The translations under genes were made by a program, and so were the position numbers. Positions 16,864 through 25,398 of a DNA stretch of 64,000 bases are shown here, piece after piece. This stretch comes from Synechococcus sp. UW105 (GTDB taxonomy: Bacteria; Cyanobacteriota; Cyanobacteriia; PCC-6307; Cyanobiaceae), in contig NZ_UCNN01000019.1 of the NCBI RefSeq assembly GCF_900473935.1, forward strand, positions 362,387 through 426,386. Direction: 5' to 3'. The first letter of the stretch is position 1. Each line of letters starts with the position of its first letter. Under the pieces are notes generated by a model that searched no databases, was not told where the DNA came from, and worked only from the letters and a program-made list of their open reading frames with translations.

Positions 16864-17007
16864 GATCAGTTCTGGTTGGCTGACGGCCGGGGGTAACGAG
16901 ACAAGAAGATTTCCCCCTGTTTTGTTTCAGTCACGCTTGCCCGACTCGCTAGTGGTGCCCTTGCCGAAGGAGATTGCAGGAAACCGGGGCTTACGCCAGG
17001 AGGAGCG

Positions 17008-17190
17008 ATGGCTAGCAGCCTGAAGGAGGCTGTGCGGTTGATCAAGAAGGGGTTGCTGAATGCCCTTCCTGACCGATCCGCTGGCGAGACCAAGCGCGAT
17101 TACACCAAGCGGGTCATCACCGAAACAACCGAGGAAGCCTATGAGGTTGTTTGTGGTGTTGCTGGGTGCGTGCTCAGAAAGAAGGAATGA
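17008..17190 (+). CDS. Small basic hypothetical protein
   Basis: 60 residues with a very good ribosome site (AGGAGGAGCG directly upstream of ATG). Lys/Arg-rich and probably helical: LKEAVRLIKKGLL, RDYTKRVITETTEEAYEVV, then two cysteines near the end (CGVAGC). No family known to me. Confidence 0.6.
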   Translation: MASSLKEAVRLIKKGLLNALPDRSAGETKRDYTKRVITETTEEAYEVVCGVAGCVLRKKE

Positions 17191-17291
17191 GTTGATCGTC
17201 ATTCCGCCGTTGTTCTTTTGCGGCCTTGGCGCGTTGGCCGCAATGTCTGGTTGGCAGCCATGTCTCATTGGCAGCCATTGCTCGCAGCTCG

Positions 17292-17447
17292 TCAATAGCT
17301 GCTCTGGGGCAGGGTGAAGCCACCCTGCATGTGTTGCACGTCAAGCATCACGTAGGTGAGCCACAGCAGCAGTGCCGCAATACCTGAGCCAGCCGCAACC
17401 TTGGCGATGTTGCGCAGCAGGATTTCAACCAGGCTGACATTTTTCAA
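17292..17447 (-). CDS. 51-residue single-helix membrane protein
   Basis: A short frame from TTG 17447 to TGA 17292. The product starts MKNVSLVEILLRNIAKV, has a membrane helix (about 17-34, Gly/Ala/Leu-rich), and ends in a polar tail with MQGGFTLPQSSY. Composition is convincing for a small inner-membrane protein, and the other two frames are not. No family recognised. The non-ATG start is the main doubt. Confidence 0.5.
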   Translation of the reverse strand: MKNVSLVEILLRNIAKVAAGSGIAALLLWLTYVMLDVQHMQGGFTLPQSSY

Positions 17448-17784
17448 GGTGGCTCAACAGCAGATCTCATCCTGCACGATCCTGCGTCTTGCCAGCGGCT
17501 TTGATGCTGAATTGCCCCAGGCTCAGCCTGCTGGTCACGATGGGTCTGGCCGCAAAGTTGCAGAACTGGTGGACCGGAGCGTGATGGCGACGCCATCAGG
17601 GCAATCAGCTTCCAGCGCCTCTTCGTGACCACCTCTTCCGTCAGGCATTGGACCGCATCGTCCGAAACAGTCTCTGAGAGGGCTGTTTCGTATCGCGTCT
17701 CAGCCCGGTTGCGATCAGCACACTGTTGTGTGGAAGGCCGCTGCATCGCTTGCCGACAGGTTGGCCTGACTTCAGGCTGAAGAG
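17448..17784. other. Gap with one doubtful short frame
   Basis: 337 bp. On the plus strand GTG 17449 opens a 59-codon frame (ending 17628) whose product is Ser/Ala/Gln-rich; I cannot support it as a gene. It may be a remnant. No promoter or terminator was evident. Confidence 0.3.
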
Positions 17785-18669
17785 ATGGCGTCCTATCTCA
17801 AGATCCGCACCATCAATCGGGCCGATGTGCCGTTGATGACCAGCTGGGCGCGACAGGAGGGTTTTGCTCCAGGCAAGGGTGATGTTGGTATCTATCGGCA
17901 TACGGATCGCCAGGGTCTCTGGGTGGGATGCCTCGGCGGTGAGCCGATCGGCTGCATTGCCGGCGTTCGCTACAACCTTGTTTATGGCTTTATCGGGCTT
18001 TATATCGTTCGGCCTGATCACAGGGGCCAGGGCTACGGCAAGGAGCTTTGGCAGCACGCTTTGGATCACCTTGAGAGTGTTGCCTGTATTGGCCTGGAAG
18101 CTGCGGAGGATCGCATTGATGATTACTCCCGTTGGGGTTTTCAGCCCGCTTCTCCAACCATTCGTTGGCGCACCACCGCGGCGCCAACCTTGGGGAGCAG
18201 CCCAGACCTACCGATGCCTGATGGCTTGCGACTGTTAAGCGGCGATGCCATCCCCGAGCCAGCCCTCCAGATCTATGACGCTCAGCGGGAGCTGAGCCCG
18301 AGGCCCCATTTTCTTTCGGACTGGTTGCACCACCCAGCCGGCTCTGTCGTGGCTTTGCTTGATCAGCATCAGGCTTGTCATGGCTTTGCTCGCATCCGCC
18401 CCTGTCTGCTGATTGACGGCGAAGGCTGGCGCATCGGCCCTCTGCTTGCCGATTCGCCTGAACTGGCGGAGTTGCTTATCCGCGCGTTACTCCAAGACCA
18501 CCCTGGTGTTGTGATTATCGATTCGCCTGGGGGTAATCCGTTCGCGTCCCCCTTGATGGAACGGATTGGGTTTGAACCCTTCGCCCGCACGCTTCGCATG
18601 TATCGGGGGCGCATCCCCAATCAAGGGTTGGAGGATGTGTATGGACTGGCTTGTCTTGAACTGGGCTAA
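17785..18669 (+). CDS. Tandem GNAT-fold acetyltransferase
   Basis: 294 residues. The first GNAT domain (about 4-135) carries GFIGLYIVRPDHRGQGYGKELWQHAL, i.e. the acetyl-CoA motif A with RGQGYGKEL, then GLEAAEDRIDDYSRWGF. The second half (about 150-290) matches the degenerate Acetyltransf_18 domain, with VIIDSPGGNPFASPLMERIGF and a final RMYRG (the usual 'tRMyrg' ending). This two-domain layout is common in cyanobacterial YitH-like GNATs. Substrate unknown. Confidence 0.85.
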   Translation: MASYLKIRTINRADVPLMTSWARQEGFAPGKGDVGIYRHTDRQGLWVGCLGGEPIGCIAGVRYNLVYGFIGLYIVRPDHRGQGYGKELWQHALDHLESVACIGLEAAEDRIDDYSRWGFQPASPTIRWRTTAAPTLGSSPDLPMPDGLRLLSGDAIPEPALQIYDAQRELSPRPHFLSDWLHHPAGSVVALLDQHQACHGFARIRPCLLIDGEGWRIGPLLADSPELAELLIRALLQDHPGVVIIDSPGGNPFASPLMERIGFEPFARTLRMYRGRIPNQGLEDVYGLACLELG

Positions 18670-19092
18670 TGGCGCTGTTTCTATAACGCTTCAAAGTCGG
18701 CCGATGGCCGTTCCCTCTGGAGAGCCTGTCGACCGGCACCGGCACCAGGTCTAGGTCTTCGCGATCGCAAGCAGATGATAGTTCTTATGAATCGCCCAAA
18801 ACTTCGGCACAGCAGTGGTTGTGGATCGTTGTCAGTGCTTGCCTTTAAAACGTGCGCTTACACATCTGTGGGGTAAGCCACTGCAGGATCTCACGGAGTA
18901 ACGCCCTCAGCCAGCTTCTTCACTTCGTCGTTCAAGTACTTGGTGCTCAAAGGCTGCTCTCAGCCCTCTATGGGCACCCACTCTGGAGCAGACATCGTGG
19001 CTGCCTCTGCAACAGCACTAGTCGATATGGCCTGACACTGTGCTGTCATTTTCCCAAGCTCCATGCTAAATCATTGGAAAGATGATCAATCA
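18670..19092. other. Intergenic region, no supported gene
   Basis: 423 bp with no frame I can support on either strand. It holds a HIP1 octamer GCGATCGC at 18761-18768. The right part (about 19030-19092) is AT-richer and is the likely promoter of the secreted protein at 19093. Confidence 0.5.
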
Positions 19093-19383
19093 ATGAAAGT
19101 TTTTCTACTGCTCACCGGTTTTTTGCTTGCCTTGCCTGCCCAGGCCCAGCCAGAAGAAATTGAACCTTATTCTTATTGGTTCGGTTTTACCGGTGGTGCA
19201 GCATCTACGGCTTGTCAATTAGCAAAAGCAGGACTCATCGATGACGAAGTCGCCAATGGCTTTTTATCAGCTTATATTGAGTCAACAGTTAATGATTCAG
19301 ATACGAGAAAATATGAGAATGTGCTTCGGCAGGCCATTGCCAAGGTTAGGGAAAACCCTGACTGCAAGAATCTGCTTAGGTGA
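19093..19383 (+). CDS. Small secreted hypothetical protein
   Basis: 96 residues. A signal peptide MKVFLLLTGFLLALPAQAQ ends at AQA|Q. The mature part has two cysteines (in TACQLAK and PDCKNLL) that could form one disulfide, and acidic, helical character. An ATG at 19063 would add ten polar residues before the signal peptide, so 19093 is preferred. No family known to me. Confidence 0.65.
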   Translation: MKVFLLLTGFLLALPAQAQPEEIEPYSYWFGFTGGAASTACQLAKAGLIDDEVANGFLSAYIESTVNDSDTRKYENVLRQAIAKVRENPDCKNLLR

Positions 19384-19586
19384 GTTGTCGGTCAAAATCA
19401 GAGGTGTATCTTTTTGTGGCTTTGTGAGTCTCCAAAATAGCTTTGATGTGGCTGTACGATCTGATCAGTTTCAGAATGATTGTAGTTGATTCTGGCTTTT
19501 GAGTTGCCGTGAACCAGCTAAAAGCCCCGTTTTTGGCGAGGCTTGATCGAGATGCTTTTCGGGACAAGTGTGGTTTCATTAATCTG

Positions 19587-19856
19587 TTAAAAAGGCAGGT
19601 CGTCTGTGCAGCCTCCTTCTTTAACCTTAGTCGAGTTGTCTGGGCAGTTTGCGTCTGGATGGTTGCCATGCTGATGAGAAGAGCCTGATTGGCAAATAAT
19701 GCCTTTTTCGATAAGGTCCTTGGCACTTTTGCCTCCTGTGATTTGATCTTTAAGCCAATCCCAGGCTTTACGCACGTAGTTGCCACCGTTGAGTTGTGCC
19801 ATTTCTTCAATAGAAATCTCTTGATCAATGGTTTCGCTGAGGAACGAGTTGGTCAT
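19587..19856 (-). CDS. Double-glycine leader peptide, Cys/His-rich core
   Basis: 89 residues from ATG 19856. The N-terminus SETIDQEISIEEMAQLNGG has the layout of a class II bacteriocin leader: hydrophobic residues alternating with acidic ones and GG at 24-25, the usual cut site of C39-type ABC peptidases. The core (about 64 residues) is NYVRKAWDWLKD-like and amphipathic at first, then Cys-, His-, Asn- and Gly-rich with three cysteines. The immediate 5' sequence (TCAACTCAC ... AACCATGAC) resembles that of the peptide at 55569. A CRP-type palindrome lies about 107 bp upstream. No transporter or immunity gene is adjacent. Target and activity are unknown. Confidence 0.7.
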   Translation of the reverse strand: MTNSFLSETIDQEISIEEMAQLNGGNYVRKAWDWLKDQITGGKSAKDLIEKGIICQSGSSHQHGNHPDANCPDNSTKVKEGGCTDDLPF

Positions 19857-19955
19857 GGTTCTTTGTTGGTGTGAGTTGATTCGAAGGTGATCCCTCCGAC
19901 TCACATACCATCGCCGTGATTGGCACCCGATTTATTGATCTGCTTCAATATTTGC

Positions 19956-19971
19956 TGTGATCTTGGTCACA
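19956..19971 (-). promoter_or_regulatory. CRP-type operator
   Basis: TGTGA-TCTTGG-TCACA, an exact match of both half-sites to the CRP/SyCRP1 consensus TGTGA-N6-TCACA. Its centre is about 107 bp before the ATG of the double-glycine peptide (minus strand) and about 181 bp before the plus-strand gene at 20145. A nearly identical site stands before the calpain-like gene at 52076. Confidence 0.7.
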
Positions 19972-20144
19972 CCATTGCCTTGCTGTCTGTACCGATTGCT
20001 TTGGCTGGAAAGCTCAATATCGCAATTAATTGAGGCTGATGGTTCCATTTTTAAGCTCGCGACAGGGAGTTTGCTGTTCGTTTTTGATGCTTCCCCTGCT
20101 GGCTTGCACCCGTAGAGCCTGTTTTGGGTTGATTAAGCTGGGGT

Positions 20145-20498
20145 ATGAGCGACGCTGCTAGCCGACTCAAAATTGAACAAGAGCTGGCCAAGGCCCAGGA
20201 GCTTGGGCGCTGGCAGTCCGATGACGAACGCGAAGCTGAAGCTCAGGCGGAGCGTGAAAGCCTGGCGCAGCAGAAACTTCAGGCCTCTTTGCGCCTCCGG
20301 CTCGGGGTCGTCACCATCGTTTGTTTGCTGATTCCGCCTCTTTGGCCGGTTGCCCTCGCCCTCACCCTGTATCTGCTCTTTCCCCGAAGTGCCTCGCGGC
20401 TGTTTGTGGCAGCTGGCTTAGGCGCGACCGTTTTGGTTTTGGCGATGCTTGGACTCTCTGTTCTGTTGGTGTTCTGGCTCGTGATGCTTTTCTTCTAA
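20145..20498 (+). CDS. Membrane protein with coiled-coil N-terminus
   Basis: 117 residues. Residues 1-50 are charged and helical (Glu/Ala/Gln-rich, heptad-like); residues 55-117 form two or three membrane helices (VVTIVCLLIPPLWPVALAL; then Leu/Val-rich). Unknown family. Confidence 0.65.
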   Translation: MSDAASRLKIEQELAKAQELGRWQSDDEREAEAQAERESLAQQKLQASLRLRLGVVTIVCLLIPPLWPVALALTLYLLFPRSASRLFVAAGLGATVLVLAMLGLSVLLVFWLVMLFF

Positions 20499-20556
20499 GG
20501 GGGCTGGCGGAGGTGTTGCCCCCAGGGCATGGTGGGTGTTCAGGCAATGCACAACC

Positions 20557-20766
20557 ATGAGCTGGCATGAGCTCGAGCGTTTGGTGAGCGATGTTGAAAC
20601 CGATGGGGTGATTCGACGGGCGATGAAATGTTGCCGCTCCCGCCATGAATTCGTGCTCGCTGCTCGCCGCCTTGGCTATCGCATCACACGGATTGATCTG
20701 CAATTGGCCTTAGAGGAGGAACAACTTGAACAACGCAAGGGCGATGATCAATTCTTGGTCTTGTAA
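20557..20766 (+). CDS. Nif11-domain protein
   Basis: 69 residues, almost entirely one Nif11 domain: MSWHELERLVSDVETDG, then IRRAMKCCRSRHEFVLAARRLGYRITRIDLQLAL. The pattern 'L..L..dv..D..lr..l..c.s...fv..A...Gy.it..DL' is the family hallmark. Nif11 proteins occur near nitrogen-fixation genes and, fused to precursor peptides, as leaders of lanthipeptides (prochlorosins). This one lacks a double-glycine site and core, so it is a stand-alone Nif11 protein of unknown role. ATG 20557 is used. Confidence 0.75.
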   Translation: MSWHELERLVSDVETDGVIRRAMKCCRSRHEFVLAARRLGYRITRIDLQLALEEEQLEQRKGDDQFLVL

Positions 20767-21067
20767 AGGAGACCAAGAGCTGCTCGTAGCAGTGAGTCGT
20801 GAGCCAGAGAAGATTTGTTTGATCGCTTCGATGTTGTCTTTTTAACTCCGTTTTTTGGTTTGACTTAACGGATGACCGTTCCCCTGGCGTCTGCTCTTGG
20901 CCTGATGAGTACGACGGTTTTGAAACGACTGCCAGTCTGCTGGGTGTGGCTGACGTCACGACGTTGCTCCGTAAGCATCGTTCGAGACTGCAAGTAATGG
21001 CGCCCATCACTGCGCGGGGCTGAAATCGATCAGAATGTGATGTGACGAGTCGGTTTGAAGCTTGCGA
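20767..21067. other. Gap with a start-less coding-like stretch
   Basis: 301 bp. One plus-strand frame ending at 21023 reads PDEYDGFETTASLLGVAD and LLRKHRSRLQ, which looks protein-like, but it has no usable start codon after the preceding stop. It may be a gene remnant or chance. No other gene seen. Confidence 0.3.
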
Positions 21068-21589
21068 ATGGTGCGCTTGTTGTTCAGTGTGATGATCGCC
21101 TTGGTGATGCTGACCGCCTCTGTGCAGCCTGCCTGGGCAGCCGATCTGAAACTCACGTCAGTGGCCCTTGCTGCTTGTGATCAGTCTGATCCTGGCGCCC
21201 AGCCTGCGCCAAGTGGAGATCCACGACGTTCCGGGGTGAGCCGAACTGCTGGTGCCAGCTGTTATGTGCTCTCCGGCATGGTGACCAATCCTGGTCGACG
21301 TTTTGTGTATGACACCGATGTCTATGCCCGCATTCTCGATGCCAGCGGTGAACCGGTGCTTCAGAACCGCACCCGAGTGGGATCGATTGGAGATGTCGAG
21401 CCTGGAGTGCATCCCTTTGCCTTGCGGCTTGCGGTTCCTTCCGGCACCCCAGGCCCCTTTGAGGTCTCCAATGTTCGAGCTCGAGGCTTTGGTGCGCCGG
21501 TGCGCACCCGCGCTTCCGACGAGGACGAGTTGTTGCCCCTCGAGAAGCAGGTGATGGACATCGAGGACCCTGGCATCAATGCCCTCTGA
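21068..21589 (+). CDS. Secreted protein of FxLYD-like type
   Basis: 173 residues from ATG 21068. Signal peptide ends PAWA|ADL. The mature part (SCYVLSGMVTNPGRRFVYDTDVYARILDASGEPV, with key parts SGMVTNPG and YDTDVYARILDASGEPV) has the strand pattern of a small Ig-like/FxLYD domain, which is common in exported proteins. C-terminal acidic tail. Family assignment is tentative. Confidence 0.65.
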   Translation: MVRLLFSVMIALVMLTASVQPAWAADLKLTSVALAACDQSDPGAQPAPSGDPRRSGVSRTAGASCYVLSGMVTNPGRRFVYDTDVYARILDASGEPVLQNRTRVGSIGDVEPGVHPFALRLAVPSGTPGPFEVSNVRARGFGAPVRTRASDEDELLPLEKQVMDIEDPGINAL

Positions 21590-21623
21590 GCTTGTCCCCA
21601 GGCGTCCTCCTTGCTGTTCACGT

Positions 21624-21658
21624 TCGAGCCGTTCGGCTCAAGCCTCCCTAGGGGAGGA
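21624..21658. terminator. Two short stems between convergent genes
   Basis: GAGCC-GTTC-GGCTC followed by CCTCCC-TAG-GGGAGG. They lie between the ends of two convergent genes and could act on both, but neither has a T-run. Confidence 0.35.
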
Positions 21659-21661
21659 GAT

Positions 21662-21964
21662 TCATGCGTCTAGTAAGGCCTGAAGTTTGGTTCGAAAGTC
21701 ACCCTTTTGCATGCCGCCTTTGAGTTCTCCATGAATGGTGAATTCGGCCTCTGGATTGCTCACCAGTAGATAGGTCGGCCATCCCATTCCTTCCTTATTT
21801 GGATATTGAGCCAGCAGCACTTTGCGATATTTGCGATAAGCGTTCGTGTCTTGCATCATCACCGAAACGAAATCACAGCCAAGCTCTTCAGCCACTTTGG
21901 CGTCGTAATGGCTCATGCGATGGCATGTGCCGCAATCTTCCGAGCTGAACTTGAGAAGATGCAT
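21662..21964 (-). CDS. Thioredoxin-fold protein with CGTC site
   Basis: 100 residues. LLKFSSEDCGTCHRM carries Cys 11 and Cys 14 (CxxC as CGTC) after the first strand, and GWPTYLLVSNPEA the cis-Pro loop. It is about the length of a bare thioredoxin domain. Usual thioredoxins have CGPC; the Thr points to a specialised reductase or oxidase. No signal peptide, so cytosolic. AGGATC lies before the ATG. Confidence 0.8.
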   Translation of the reverse strand: MHLLKFSSEDCGTCHRMSHYDAKVAEELGCDFVSVMMQDTNAYRKYRKVLLAQYPNKEGMGWPTYLLVSNPEAEFTIHGELKGGMQKGDFRTKLQALLDA

Positions 21965-22075
21965 TGTGATCCTGCTATGCAGCACAAAGCTAGCCAGAGA
22001 TGGACGGGTGGATGCTCTGATGTTGTCAGCCGAGAAGGGGTCGACTAAGACCGAAGGGCCTTCTATTTGGAACGC

Positions 22076-22483
22076 ATGCGTGGGTTGTTGATCGCCGCCG
22101 CGATTGCGCTGTCGGCGTTGTCGCCAGCGGCCATGGCCGAGCCGGCTGCCGAGCTTTTGGGCGCTTTGCCGGATGCCGTGAAAGCAGGACTTGCTCCCCT
22201 CTTCAGCGGCAATGCCATCGGTCAGGCCGGTTTGAATGGCCAGCTCCAGGGCACACCAGACTCCGTCTTCTCGATGGTCAAGCAGGCACTGGCCAACGCT
22301 GGTTACAGCGAACAGCCGATTCGTACAACCAAAGCTGGTTGGGGCTTTTCTGCCACCTGGGCAGTCCCTGCCGGTGTGAGCGTTGATGCCACGCCAGCAG
22401 GGAAAACTGCTGTACTGGTCACCCAGGCCACGGCTTTGGGGCCTGACCGGGTCAACCTCAACATTCGCTTCGAGGGGATTTGA
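22076..22483 (+). CDS. Small secreted hypothetical protein
   Basis: 135 residues from ATG 22076. Signal peptide MRGLLIAAAIALSALSPAAMAE, then a Gly/Ala/Leu-rich mature domain with VFSMVKQALANAGYSEQPIRTTKAGWGFSATW (key parts VKQALANAGY and WGFSATW). Family not recognised. Lies divergent from the thioredoxin-fold gene with 111 bp between. Confidence 0.6.
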   Translation: MRGLLIAAAIALSALSPAAMAEPAAELLGALPDAVKAGLAPLFSGNAIGQAGLNGQLQGTPDSVFSMVKQALANAGYSEQPIRTTKAGWGFSATWAVPAGVSVDATPAGKTAVLVTQATALGPDRVNLNIRFEGI

Positions 22484-22507
22484 CCTGATAGAACTGATGC
22501 TGGACGC

Positions 22508-22714
22508 ATGAGACGCGTGGCTATTCAGTCAGTTGTGTTGACTGTGTCGACGCCGATGGGGTCGTCGATTGAAGCTCTTGGCGATGGTCGCTATCGGGTC
22601 TGCGATGGCGACCATCGGTGTGCAGAGGTTGTGGGGCTCTGGTTTGCCGGTGAGATGGTTCGGGAGATGGAGCTTCACCACTGTTCTCCTGAATCCTTGC
22701 GAGGAGAGTTTTAA
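22508..22714 (+). CDS. Small hypothetical protein
   Basis: 68 residues, beta-rich start (VAIQSVVLTVSTPMG), then GDGRYRVCDGDHRCAEVVGLWFAGEMV. Two Cys, no membrane segment. It begins 24 bp after the secreted-protein gene and overlaps the end of the convergent minus-strand gene by 4 bp. Unknown family. Confidence 0.5.
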   Translation: MRRVAIQSVVLTVSTPMGSSIEALGDGRYRVCDGDHRCAEVVGLWFAGEMVREMELHHCSPESLRGEF

Positions 22715-22938
22715 GGCTCCGGATCAGGCAGGCTTTTGATCATTTCGGTGGCTCGGGTTGGTTCAAAGCTGCGTTGGTGGATGATCCACTTGGTGGCCGC
22801 TTTCTGGGTTTGCCAAGCCTGAAGCAGCTGCTTAGCCAGATGTCTCAGCTGAGCAGGGTCGCTGGTGGCGTCGAGGGCGCGATTGAAGTGTTCCAGGTGG
22901 AAGAGCTGTTCAGTGCTCAGTTCGATTCCTGACGACAT
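22711..22938 (-). CDS. Small helical hypothetical protein
   Basis: 75 residues with a strong ribosome site (GGAGG 5 nt before ATG). Helical, Gln/Leu-rich: STEQLFHLEHFNRALD, LRHLAKQLLQAWQTQK, TKWIIHQ. Length and character recall small phycobilisome-degradation or adaptor proteins such as NblA, but I see no diagnostic motif. Confidence 0.65.
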   Translation of the reverse strand: MSSGIELSTEQLFHLEHFNRALDATSDPAQLRHLAKQLLQAWQTQKAATKWIIHQRSFEPTRATEMIKSLPDPEP

Positions 22939-23093
22939 GATTCCCTCCAGAGGATGCTGTGAAGGTATCGGTCTGAATCCGAGGGGCTGTAGCGATCTCT
23001 ACCGCTCAGGCGTTGTGTCAGTATTTCAAGTTGTAACTGTGTTCGCTGCTCACTGGGGCCTCGTTCAGATTGAAGCTAACCATCGGCTTCTTC

Positions 23094-23267
23094 ATGCGGT
23101 TGACCTGGGCTCAGCATTTGCAGGCAGCACGCACCCTTGAGATGCATGGGGATGCAGACCTGGCTGGAAGCCTCTGTTTGATGGGAATGGCATTGCTGAT
23201 GCTGTCTGAAGATCTTGCGGAACTGGAGAATCGCCTGCAGCAGAAGTTCTCCTGCTCCGACTGCTGA
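23094..23267 (+). CDS. Small hypothetical protein
   Basis: 57 residues from ATG 23094: MRLTWAQHLQAARTLEMHGD, then a hydrophobic, helical LAGSLCLMGMALLML and ELENRLQQKFSCSDC. The stop codon overlaps the next start as TGATG, so the two genes are coupled. Confidence 0.5.
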   Translation: MRLTWAQHLQAARTLEMHGDADLAGSLCLMGMALLMLSEDLAELENRLQQKFSCSDC

Positions 23268-23488
23268 TGGCTGATCAGGCTGGATCTGGTGTTCCATCGA
23301 CTGGCTTAGAGAGCTGGAGGCGATGGGGCAGGTTCGCTTTGGCTGGTCTGCGCATTGCTGCCAGCACCATTGCTCTTGTGGAGTTGCTGCGCTCGGATTG
23401 GGCTGGAGGGGTGAGTGCTTCTCTGGCGTGGCTCTTGTTTGTTCAGGTTGAGCGCCGCTTGACCCGTCAGTTGGCTGAGGGTCCCTAA
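23267..23488 (+). CDS. Small membrane protein
   Basis: 73 residues. One or two membrane helices (RFALAGLRIAASTIALVELL; VSASLAWLLFVQ) and a basic end. Starts inside the stop codon of the preceding gene and is followed by a terminator at 23516. Confidence 0.5.
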   Translation: MADQAGSGVPSTGLESWRRWGRFALAGLRIAASTIALVELLRSDWAGGVSASLAWLLFVQVERRLTRQLAEGP

Positions 23489-23515
23489 CGTCTTCGGCCA
23501 GTTTTCAGCATGAAA

Positions 23516-23545
23516 AAGCCCCTTGCGGGGCTTGGGCTCTTTTTG
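23516..23545 (+). terminator. Intrinsic terminator
   Basis: AAGCCCC-TTGC-GGGGCTT followed by GGGCTCTTTTT. A run of A precedes the stem, so it may also work for the minus-strand gene ending at 23555. Confidence 0.75.
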
Positions 23546-23554
23546 ATTTGACGA

Positions 23555-23731
23555 TCAGATGCTGTATCGGATGCCGCGATAACGCAGTTCCGTTGCCTTT
23601 TCGGGCTTGAGGGCGGTGTGATGGGCGTCGATGTATTCAACGCCGCGATAGGCCTTGGCCATTAGCCGCTGAGCTTCGCTCAGGGCTGCCTGCTTACGCA
23701 TCCGGTTGCGGGTGATTTCGAGGGTGTTCAT
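23555..23731 (-). CDS. DUF4278-type small protein
   Basis: A 58-residue frame from ATG 23731 to TGA 23555. It begins MNTLEITRNRMRKQAALSEA and has the element YRG..Y twice (AYRGVEYID at 28-36 and LRYRGIRYS at 49-57). 'L.YRG..Y' is the hallmark of DUF4278, a small cyanobacterial family of unknown function. Codons look normal for this genome. The gene is adjacent to a terminator on its 3' side. Confidence 0.65.
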   Translation of the reverse strand: MNTLEITRNRMRKQAALSEAQRLMAKAYRGVEYIDAHHTALKPEKATELRYRGIRYSI

Positions 23732-23903
23732 GGTTGAACTCCACAGTGCCTACGCCCCCGTTGCTTGGCGTAGCTCGAACTGCAGCCCCTGGTGGGGCTC
23801 AACGTGCTTTCACTATAGGGCATTTCTGTAGCTGTTGCTACCAAATTGCTATTTGGCTCCTGGCTGGGGGTGCGCCATCCTCTGAGGCAGCGATGATCTG
23901 CCG

Positions 23904-24548
23904 ATGTGTGGTCGTTTCTCCCTGGATTGCACAGCGGACCAACTGCCTCTTCCTTTGCAGGCCGCGTTGTCCGATGAGCATCGCCGTCACTATCGGCCTC
24001 GACCTCTGGTTCGGCCCTCCGAGCCCCTTTTGGCCCTGGCCCAGGAGGAGGGGGTATGCAAGGAGGCCTTGATGCTTTGGGGTTTTCTTCCTGGCTGGGT
24101 CAAGGATCCTGGCCCAGGCCCGCGACCGATCAATGCCCGCTCGGAAACGGTTGCAGTGAAACCCAGCTTTCGTGGTGCCTGGCGCCACCGTCGCTGCCTG
24201 ATCCCTGCCACCGCCTTTTTCGAAGGCCGGCATCGCTTTGGTCGTCATGACCGACGACCGTTCTGGATGGGTGGGATCTGGGAACGCTGGCTTGGGGCTG
24301 ATGGCAGTGAAGTTGAGACCTGTGCTGTGTTGACCACGTCAGCAAACTCGCTTGTTGCTCCTTGGCACCCACGGATGCCAGTGCTGATTCCTGATGGCCT
24401 TGAGGAGGCTTGGCTCGCTCCAGCGCATGGTGCCGAGCTTCAGGCGTTGGAGGGGCTACTGCTGCCGTGGCTCAGCGACGGTTGGCGGCATGCAGGCCCC
24501 GCTCGCTCAGTCGCTCGCTCAGCGGTGCGGCAAGACTCGTTGTTTTAG
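23904..24548 (+). CDS. SRAP-domain protein (HMCES/YedK family)
   Basis: 214 residues. MCGRF gives catalytic Cys 2 after removal of Met. PINARSET, RCLIPATAFFE and HPRMPVLIP are the family's conserved blocks (Asn, Arg, Glu, His of the active site). SRAP proteins crosslink covalently to abasic sites in single-stranded DNA, protecting replication forks; in bacteria they often lie near SOS genes. Here the usual FYEW is replaced by FFEG. No SOS box was identified upstream. Confidence 0.9.
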   Translation: MCGRFSLDCTADQLPLPLQAALSDEHRRHYRPRPLVRPSEPLLALAQEEGVCKEALMLWGFLPGWVKDPGPGPRPINARSETVAVKPSFRGAWRHRRCLIPATAFFEGRHRFGRHDRRPFWMGGIWERWLGADGSEVETCAVLTTSANSLVAPWHPRMPVLIPDGLEEAWLAPAHGAELQALEGLLLPWLSDGWRHAGPARSVARSAVRQDSLF

Positions 24549-24589
24549 TCATAAGCACAGTTTCTCGCCTCTCTCTGGCTCGTTTTGAC

Positions 24590-25324
24590 TCAGTCAGTGG
24601 AGCCGGCGCTGCCATCGTCTTCCGCTGGAGAGGTGAGAAATCGAATCGGAACGCTGAAGGTGACGATGGCGTGGGGATCGCCGCACAGAACAGCCACACA
24701 GGCCACCTCCCGGTCGCGATGGCTGCTGCGACTCTGCATCACGAAGGCGGTGGAGTCCTCGATACTCCACATTGGCTGGCCGCCGCTGCGACGTTCCTCG
24801 AGGTAAGTCTCCCAGAGTTCGGCGAAGGCCTCCGCCTGATCGCCTTGCTTGAACTCTTGCCTTGCTTGTTCCAGTCCCACACTGCTGAAACGTTCGAAAA
24901 ACCGCTTCATAAGCGGGTTGCCGATGGTGGACGAGCTACGAAGCACGGAGTTGATTGTGCCGACGGAGGTGACGATCAGCTTGGCTTTGCTCTGACGGGC
25001 ATCGATCACGGCCACGGGAAGGTTTAGATCCCAGTCTCGATAGGCACTCACCTGGCATGCGAGCTCAAACAGTTCTGCTGCACACTCTTTGACCAGGGCC
25101 TGGATGCGGCGCTTCTCCATCAGCGGTTCGTGGGTCTGAACAGTGGTGGTGTCTGGCCCTTGCTGGCGGGGCTCTTGAATCCCATGGCTCAGCATGAAGC
25201 CAAACCAGTCTGGCGTTTCATGATGGATCGGTGGCGCAGGTGGTGGCGCAGGTGGTGATGGAGTTGGGTTGTGTCTGGCGTCAACGCTGGGTTGAGGCCG
25301 ATGTTTTCGTTCTTCTGGTGACAA
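24590..25324 (-). CDS. Conserved hypothetical protein
   Basis: 244 residues, TTG start at 25324. The first 35 residues are Pro/His-rich and low in complexity (DNA repeats of GGTGGCGCA at about 25230-25260). The rest is helical with an alpha/beta region: VAVIDARQSKAKLIVTSVGTINSV and DREVACVAVLCGDPHAIVTFSVP (key parts KLIVTSVG and VAVLCGDPHAIVTF). No family recognised. The conserved part probably begins near residue 38 (ETPDWFGFMLSHG). Confidence 0.55.
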   Translation of the reverse strand: MSPEERKHRPQPSVDARHNPTPSPPAPPPAPPIHHETPDWFGFMLSHGIQEPRQQGPDTTTVQTHEPLMEKRRIQALVKECAAELFELACQVSAYRDWDLNLPVAVIDARQSKAKLIVTSVGTINSVLRSSSTIGNPLMKRFFERFSSVGLEQARQEFKQGDQAEAFAELWETYLEERRSGGQPMWSIEDSTAFVMQSRSSHRDREVACVAVLCGDPHAIVTFSVPIRFLTSPAEDDGSAGSTD

Positions 25325-25370
25325 GGGCCGTTGGTCTCCATATCAGTTCAGGAACGACTCCACAGCGATG

Positions 25371-25398
25371 AAAAAGCCCCGACGCTCGGGTCAGGGCT
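25371..25398 (-). terminator. Intrinsic terminator on the minus strand
   Basis: On the minus strand AGCCCTGACCCGAGCGTCGGGGCT is a stem with inner CCGA/TCGG followed by TTTTT. It faces leftwards and would end transcription coming from the right, before the gene starting at 25324. Confidence 0.6.
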